From: Branchiostoma belcheri
Lineage: Eukaryota; Chordata; Leptocardii; Amphioxiformes; Branchiostomatidae
Assembly: GCF_001625305.1 (NCBI RefSeq)
Contig: NW_017804664.1
Coordinates: 170,617-234,616 of the forward strand
Direction: 5' to 3'
DNA length: 64,000 nucleotides
Under the pieces are notes generated by a model. The model was given only the letters and a program-made list of their open reading frames with translations. It ran no database searches and was not told the origin of the DNA. The position numbers and the translations under genes are program-made. Position 1 is the first letter of the stretch. Each line of letters opens with the position of its first letter. Below, in pieces: positions 57,911-64,000 of this stretch.

Positions 57911-58400
57911 GGTGATCGGGCTGGTAATGGTACAGAGAACACAACTCACTAACGAGGTCTGGAAACGACTCTTAGTCGCCACGTAATGCGGAAGTGTCGG
58001 CGGGGGAATACCAGGTGCGGTGACGTAATCTTAAGTCTGTCTCTAGTTTGACTTACCTCCGCTACACCGGTGCAAAAAAGTGGGAAGACAAAGCACAAAA
58101 ACGCCGAAGGGATAGATTTTCGCCTTAGTCTGTCGCCCACGGTGGTCCCACTGATGTTCACTGAACCATCTCTAAGGGAAAGTCGGCCGTATTTTCCTCG
58201 TCTGTGTTAATAACAGGGACACTGGTAAGTCCCGACGTGTGAGGGGGAGTCCCCATGACCCATGACCTCCTGACGTCATTGTGAATACCTGCGGCATCAG
58301 GTGTCAGCAGGAAACAAGGTGTTATTTGTGAAGCAGCGGCTAAAAATACGCGGGACTTTCCAGCAGTTTCCAACGCTGTGCTGTTGACGATTGGAAGCAA
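57911..58400 (-). promoter_or_regulatory. Gene E promoter region
   Basis: Duplicate of the gene D promoter with the CRE TGACGTCA at 58271-58278. Since E is frameshifted, its conservation probably reflects recent duplication. Confidence 0.35.
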
Positions 58401-58949
58401 AATCCTTCCTTTAAAACCCGAGGAAGCCGACCTTCCATATCATATGTAATGTTAGAATGTTAATCAGGAATCGTTTGAGACTGGAAGAAAATTTTCATCA
58501 GAACAGAATAAGGACTGATGCGAGAAAAAGCTGTGGGGGGGGGGGGCTTGACTTAAGTAGTATTTATTTGCCATTTTGTCGGTCTCGTAACACCGTGAAG
58601 ATACTTACTTACGTAGCTTCTTCATCCCTTACGACAAGACATATTAAAGGCCGTGACTTTTCCCTTCCATCTGATCTGGGTCTGTCCTCGGCCAACTTTC
58701 TTGCTGATCGCCAGGACAGACGCCAGGTCATCCGAAACACGCAAACACTAATTAAATAAGAGGCAGTGAAAACAAGCTGTCAGAGTCTCCTGCCCCACGG
58801 CTGTTACTGATTAATTACTCTACAAGGTAAACATTACGATATCAGGTGTAAATAGAGTTATTGTACGTGTGTGTGTGGGGGGGGGCAAAGTAACATTTAG
58901 TTTTTATTCTTATTTTGTATAAGAACGGACGACGAAGAGAACACATTGA

Positions 58950-59846
58950 GAAGTTAAGTAAAGAACTTTATTTTCTTTCCTCTTTTCAATCCATCATACA
59001 TTCCATCTATCTTCTGCTATCTCTGTATCATTGAAACAAAGTCGTTAAATAAATATGACATATTTCATATTAATATCTCATCTCTTAAAGCTTTCATGAC
59101 AATATGTACATTCCATTGAACATGCATGAAGTATGTACAACACTGGAAACATCTTGTTACAATTAGTTCCTTTTTCTCCGTCTTTAAGACAGAAAAGTCG
59201 TGCTGTTAAACAGCTGGTCAAATTATTTCTAACATCCTAAAAGCAGGCCAGACAAACTTAATTATAGGGATAACATCCATGGAGACCCAAAAATTCAATG
59301 TCACAATGCCCCCCCCCCATCAAAAGTAGTTTGCATGTTTTGGAAAACATTGTTCAGCTTAAAAACTACGAAATGTTCAGCCATTTTTTCAGAAACGTCT
59401 TGATTTCACTCGAATCGAAAAGTGAAACAGTTTTTTTTTTACAAAAATCATTAAAAATGTAGATGTCATCCATAAAATTCAGCTTGCCTGCGGGGTTACC
59501 TAATACTAAGGTCTCTCACAGTCTGTTCCAGAACTCCGGTCTGAGACCAGAATCTTCAGGTTGAGTCTATCCTAACTTCTGCACAGTTCAGTCTGACTAC
59601 ACGTCGTTCGTACCATTACAAGGACATCAAGTCCTTAACAAAATAAATAGATTTTATGAACAGTCGTAGTAACACATGATTATTATGGCTATTCAATAAT
59701 TTAAGAACAATAAATATCATACATTTCATCTCTGAACAGCGACCACCAAAAAATGCACATTTCAGATGGTCTGTAAAGCCTGAGAGTTTGGAGGGAAAAC
59801 TGATTGGGGAGGGATGAGATTATTTCTGCCTAATCACAAGTCGTGG
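58950..59846 (-). other. Cyclooxygenase 3' UTR
   Basis: Follows the RVEL stop. AATAAAG on the minus strand near 58969 is the likely poly(A) signal. An A/T-rich UTR with AUUUA-like pieces is typical of inducible cyclooxygenase mRNAs, but no conserved element is proven here. Confidence 0.45.
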
Positions 59847-62800
59847 TCATAACTCGACTCTGTCGCATTGTTTACAACTCGTCCTGTTGGCGTGAGTCCT
59901 CGGCGCTGCCCCGTTTTTTGGAAACGCCGTCGGCAGGCCGTTTTTTGGCGCCGCCCCGTTTTTTGGCGAGCCGTTTTTTGACGAAGCGCCGTTTTTTGAA
60001 GAACCGGACTGGACTTCTTTCTTCTCGGAGACACCGTTTTTTGACGCCTCCTCGTTTTTTGCTGCCGGTTTCTCGCGGGCGGTTTCTTCAGACAGGTGTG
60101 TGTCTTGGTTTGACAAGACGCTGTTGACAGGTACGAGGTCAGCGTCGCTCTGAGACGTTTTCTGGTCTTGAGGAGCTGTGGCGTCTTCCTCCTTGGAAGG
60201 ATGTTTGTCTTGGTTCGCCAAGACGCCGTTGACAGGTACCAGGTCAGCGTCGTTGTTAGTAGCCTCCTTGTCCTGAGGAGCCTTGGCGCCTTCCTCCTGC
60301 GGCAGGCCGGTTGGCTGGACGTCCTCCGGCACCGCGAAGGAGACGATCCCGCACGGACCCGCCATGTTCCGGCAGAACAGGTCCTTCAGCGTGGCGCTCT
60401 TCACCATGCGGAAGCCCGCCTCCCCGCCGAACGTGCTGGGCCGCCACCACTGCGGGCTGCACAGCGGGTTGGACAGCAGCCCCTTGACGGAGAACGGCCC
60501 GCCCATCTCGATGATGGTCTCGCTGGTGACGCTGCCGGGAGCAGGCTGCTCCACCATCAGCCCCACGTACAGCTCCACCGCGTCTATATCGCCGTACGCT
60601 TCCTCCAGCTGGGCAGCCATCTCCGCGTCTCCACCTGCGGACAGGGAACAGGCAGGTCAGTACAGGTAATGGGCAGGTAACGTACAGGTAATGGGCAGGA
60701 AACTTACAGGTAATGTACAGGTAACAGACAGGTGAGTACAGGTAACGGGCAGGTAAAACACAGGTAACGTACAGGTGACGTGCAACTAACGGCACAGGTG
60801 AGTACAGGTAACGGGCAGGTAACGGGCAGGTGAGTACAGGTAACGTTAAGGTAACGTACAGCTAATGGCATATATGTAGGTGAGTACATGTAACGTTCTG
60901 GTAACGAATTGGTAACGTACAGGTAACGTACAGGTAACGTACAGGTAACGTACAGGTAACGTACAGGTAACGTACAGGTAACGTACAGGTAACGTACAAG
61001 TGAGCAAAGCTGGAGTTCGTTACTAGGCTTTATGGGGATATAATTTGCAATAGAATAGCTTTGAATTCCAAATACTATTTTGTTTGGACCTCGGAACTAG
61101 AAGGTTTAGTTCTAAACTTCGATCATTCAACATGTAATATGAAAGGCCGATGTGAGAAGTGCCGGTAAGATCTGCCAGAGGGCGCTGCTCACCTGTGAGT
61201 TCCAGGAAGGTTTTGTAGGGCGGGATGCCGAAGCGCTTCCGGTACTGGTTCAGCCCCTGCATACGTAAGTTCCGCTCGTGCTTGATGGTTTCCACGGCAA
61301 CCTTCAGATTGACAGGTCCGATGTTCTTTGGGCCGATCTGTGGTCAGAAATGAGAACATAAGTCACTAAAATGTTTCGGATTGGCGCATCGCAAACAACG
61401 AACCGTTTTTAATAGCGCACTAGATTTAACACTTTCTGTTTGAGCAGTTGAAAGTACGACATAGATATTTCAGGCAGATTCTCTTCAACTTAGAGATGAT
61501 ATCATGATTTGAAAACAGCAAAACATTTACGCACTCTAGACGTTAAAGCACCCTAATGTTTTCAATCAGTTGAAAAGAACGTAAAGCGTAGATATCTTAG
61601 GCAGATCCTCTTTAGCTCAGCTGCTATTACAATGAATACTTAAGCTTGGCCGTACCTGTCCGGCGATCTGCCTGGACATGGCGTCCACTGTGGTGCCGAA
61701 TCCGTGCCTGAACACCAGGTCCGTGTTGAAGAGGTAGTCCTTCATGCCGTAGGTGGAGCCGTTGATGTGGAACTGGTCAGGCATGAGCGGGTGCCAGTGG
61801 TACAGGTGGTTGAACTCCACAAAGATGCGGTTCTGGTACTGAAACTGGTCCTTAAACAGCAGCTCGGGGTCCCAGAACAGGTCAAAGTTGTAGCCGCTCA
61901 GGTGCTGAACGTACTCGTTAATGATGATGTTGATGGTCTGACCTGGGGGCAGAGGGCAAGGGTGAAAGGTTAGGGTCAGGTGTCAAAGGTTGAGATATAA
62001 AGTATCCACGTACTCGTTAATGATGATGTTGATGGTCTCACCTGTGGTGGGGAGGAGGAGTCAAAGGTGAAGGGTTAGGTCAAAGGTTCTGGTCAAAGTT
62101 CAGAGAACATCGAAGAGCATCAAGATCAACAGGAATCTTGTCAATCTAAACCAGTACTTCAGAACTTTATAGATATTTTTTTATAGAAATATGACCCTTA
62201 AATTTCTTGTGATTGGATCTTAGGTTTTTTTCTTTAAAGGATTTTAAGATTGATGTATTATGGGTAAGGATTAGTCATTTTAGGTTCAAATTATCAGAAC
62301 ATTAAAGAAAATCACCAAGAACCTGGTCAATCCAATCCTATACACATACAGGAATTCCGTTTGAGTTCTCACAAGAATAGAAAGACAAGGATCTTATGAT
62401 TTTCCTTGGTAAGATCTCAAGACGTGCGTCTCACCGGTAAGAATGAGCCTGGCGGTCTGGAAGAGCCTCTCGTCGTCCCAGTCGGGGTGCAGCTCCTTCA
62501 TGACGTCACACACGCGGTTGTGCTCGCGAAGCCAGACGGTGGAGAACACGAACAGACCCGGCAGCAGCCCGAAAAACTCGTGCCCGATCGCGAACCTGCA
62601 GGGGGACAAAAACACGGAAAAATCATGAGGATGAGATACCTTTATTGTACATTCATGCCACGACGGGCTAGGTACAGGTCAAGACTTAGCAGCAGCCCGA
62701 AAAACTCGTGCCCGATCGTGAACCTGCAGGCGGAAGAATTAATGAATCATTAATGAATCTCTATTCAACTTGCAGACTTTTCTTTATATATTCCAACATT

Positions 62801-63586
62801 TCCCAAGAAGAAGTGGATTTCACAAGGGCACACGATCCGTGGCATGTCAGGACTCGAACCCGGGACCTCTTGGTTCAGAGTCGAGCACTCTGCCGCTACG
62901 CCACACGACCCCGTTTTTACTCTAAACATATTCTACCAACACTGTTTGTTTACTGCTTGTTTTGCACTCACAAAATAAATGAAATATAACAATTGAAGTT
63001 AAGTAGACATGCATGGGGGGGGGGGGGGGCAAAACCTGGTGGTTTATCTTGGGCCCTTCCCAATACTATAGGATTAAAAATTTCCATTGATACTGAATGA
63101 AACAATATTTAAACGAAGAAGAAAAAAAAAACAGGAAATAAACAGAAACATTTCGAAGAACAAATGGAACAATACAAATCATCTATCTGAACAAATAAAG
63201 AAGGATCAAACTAATTAATCCACTTGAACACGGACGAACTTCCATGATAAAACAAACCTACCGTTTCTGCTCGGGCACGTATGGCGGGTAGATCATGTGT
63301 ACCGGTGCGTCGGCCAGACTAGGCGGGTACACCTCGCCGCCAACCCGCTGGAACTTCAGCTTCCCGTCGGTGAAAGACCGGAGCTGGTGCTGCCGCTCCA
63401 CGTTCTCTCCGTAAATATGGCTCAGGTCAACCTGCGGAGGGGGGAGGGGGGCGTTAGCGTTTCTACATCACCGGACTGTGGCTTATCAAGCTTACTGGTG
63501 TAATTAAGGACGAAAATTTAAAAGAGCCAAGATCTACGAGTGTAAAACAACTGTATGAAAAAGGGTCACAAAATGCTTGGTCAATG

Positions 63587-63626
<40 letters not shown>

Positions 63627-64000
63627 GAGAGAGAAACTTTTGAAAGAAAGATAGAAATTATTACTATAGTTGGCCTGAAAAAAGCAATTCGAAATGTGAG
63701 AAGATTAGGGATGGCAGCGCAACTTGAAGAAGAAGAGAAGGAAGGAAAGAAGTCAGGAAGGAGAAGAACCTACCCCGTGGTCGCCCCATGTGCGTCCCGC
63801 TCCCTTCTTGAAATCCGTCTTGAAGAACTGGTGAGTAAAGTGCTGCGCCATGAAGTTGAAGAGGACGTTTGTTCTGCGCTTGTCGGGGATGAACTCTCTC
63901 CGCGCCAGGAAGGTCTGCGCGATGTACTCGGGGGAGGGGAGGTCCTTCCGTCCGGCGGTGCCCATGGGGGTGGGGCAGCCCGGGGGGACGGGGGGCAGCG
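59847..64000 (-). CDS. PTGS: Prostaglandin G/H synthase (cyclooxygenase), 5' end outside window
   Basis: Exons 63774-64000 (continues beyond the edge), 63262-63431, 62435-62595, 61656-61942, 61193-61337 and 59847-60634, all in phase. The enzyme turns arachidonate into prostaglandin H2 at the ER/nuclear envelope. Visible: peroxidase helix with distal histidine ([11 protein letters not shown]), [17 protein letters not shown] (Tyr355 equivalent), catalytic Tyr385 and haem ligand His388 in [16 protein letters not shown], and GGPFSVKG with the aspirin serine Ser530. By position, residue 523 is Ile and residue 513 is Ala, unlike His or Arg in vertebrate COX-1/COX-2. After the catalytic end there is an extra tail of about 130 residues rich in Asp-Ala-Asp, Gln-Asp and Lys-Asn-Gly, an N-glycosylation site (NRT) and C-terminal RVEL resembling the STEL/KDEL retrieval signal. 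Confidence 0.95.
60655..61010. repeat. 10-12-bp minisatellite (GTACAGGTAAC)n
   Basis: Tandem GTACAGGTAAC units, purest at 60915-60998, in the last intron of the cyclooxygenase. On the transcribed strand it reads as repeated GTTACCTGTAC, poor in splice acceptors. Confidence 0.9.
62009..62048 (-). repeat. Partial copy of the COX Tyr385-exon start
   Basis: Acceptor CACAG and the first approximately 35 bases of the exon whose intact copy begins at 61942 (ACCATCAACATCATCATTAA) are repeated about 100 bases upstream, then diverge. Confidence 0.85.
62690..62731 (-). repeat. Partial copy of a second COX exon start
   Basis: CCTGCAG acceptor and about 30 bases of the exon beginning at 62595 (ATCGGGCACGAGTTTTTCGG) are repeated about 130 bases upstream, one base changed, then diverge. 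Confidence 0.85.
62800..62915 (-). mobile_element. tRNA-derived SINE
   Basis: Minus-strand member of the family at 31.05 and 41.27 kb: TGGCGTAGCGGCAGAG A box, GGTTCGAGTCC B box, then CGTGTGCCCTTGTGAAAT. Sits in an intron of the cyclooxygenase; the 3' part is short. Confidence 0.8.
63590..63640. repeat. (GA)n microsatellite
   Basis: GA dinucleotide run in a cyclooxygenase intron; a poly-G run at 63016-63028 lies nearby. Confidence 0.85.

Overview
The window is animal nuclear DNA: split genes with GT-AG introns, tRNA-derived SINEs, non-LTR retrotransposon tails, a Penelope-like element, foldback MITEs, many microsatellites and one 20-N assembly gap (48781-48800). A single-copy TBC1D13, an invertebrate-type cyclooxygenase and an expanded family of TPR genes together suggest a cephalochordate (Branchiostoma, lancelet). 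The species is an inference. All exon models below were built by eye from splice sites, phase and homology; no alignment was run.

Layout. (1) 0.3-4.3 kb, plus strand: a multi-exon gene of unknown function with a 13-unit heptad Gly/Ser/Thr repeat. (2) 5.4-15.3 kb, minus: complete 14-exon TBC1D13 (Rab GTPase-activating protein). Its introns hold LINE tails, three foldback MITEs, a 1-kb inverted-repeat element and ladders of partial exon copies. (3) 15.6-17.35 kb: a 211-bp insertion and a Penelope-like element, each with a target-site duplication. (4) 17.6-57.9 kb, minus: five tandem paralogues (A-E) of a gene I call NTase-TPR. Each has an N-terminal helical/TPR-like exon, two small exons, and one large exon encoding a nucleotidyltransferase-fold domain followed by 44-residue (132-bp) TPRs. 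Repeat number varies: 10, 18, 16, 2 and 9. A and D read through; B, C and E carry frameshifts. (5) 52.0-52.5 kb: a duplicated fragment of the last cyclooxygenase exon. (6) 59.8 kb to the right edge, minus: a prostaglandin G/H synthase (PTGS/COX) gene, 5' end outside the window, with a long extra C-terminal tail ending in an ER-retention-like RVEL.

The candidate for an undescribed system is the NTase-TPR cluster: tandem genes of one design in which an enzyme-fold domain is joined to a repeat array that expands, contracts and is homogenised. This is how recognition or scaffold repertoires evolve, but function is unproven. Two other patterns stand out. Partial 'echo' copies of exon ends lie beside intact exons in three unrelated genes. 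Hammerhead-ribozyme-like motifs are linked to Penelope-type sequence. Empty sites in paralogues allow several transposon insertions to be dated relative to the gene duplications.
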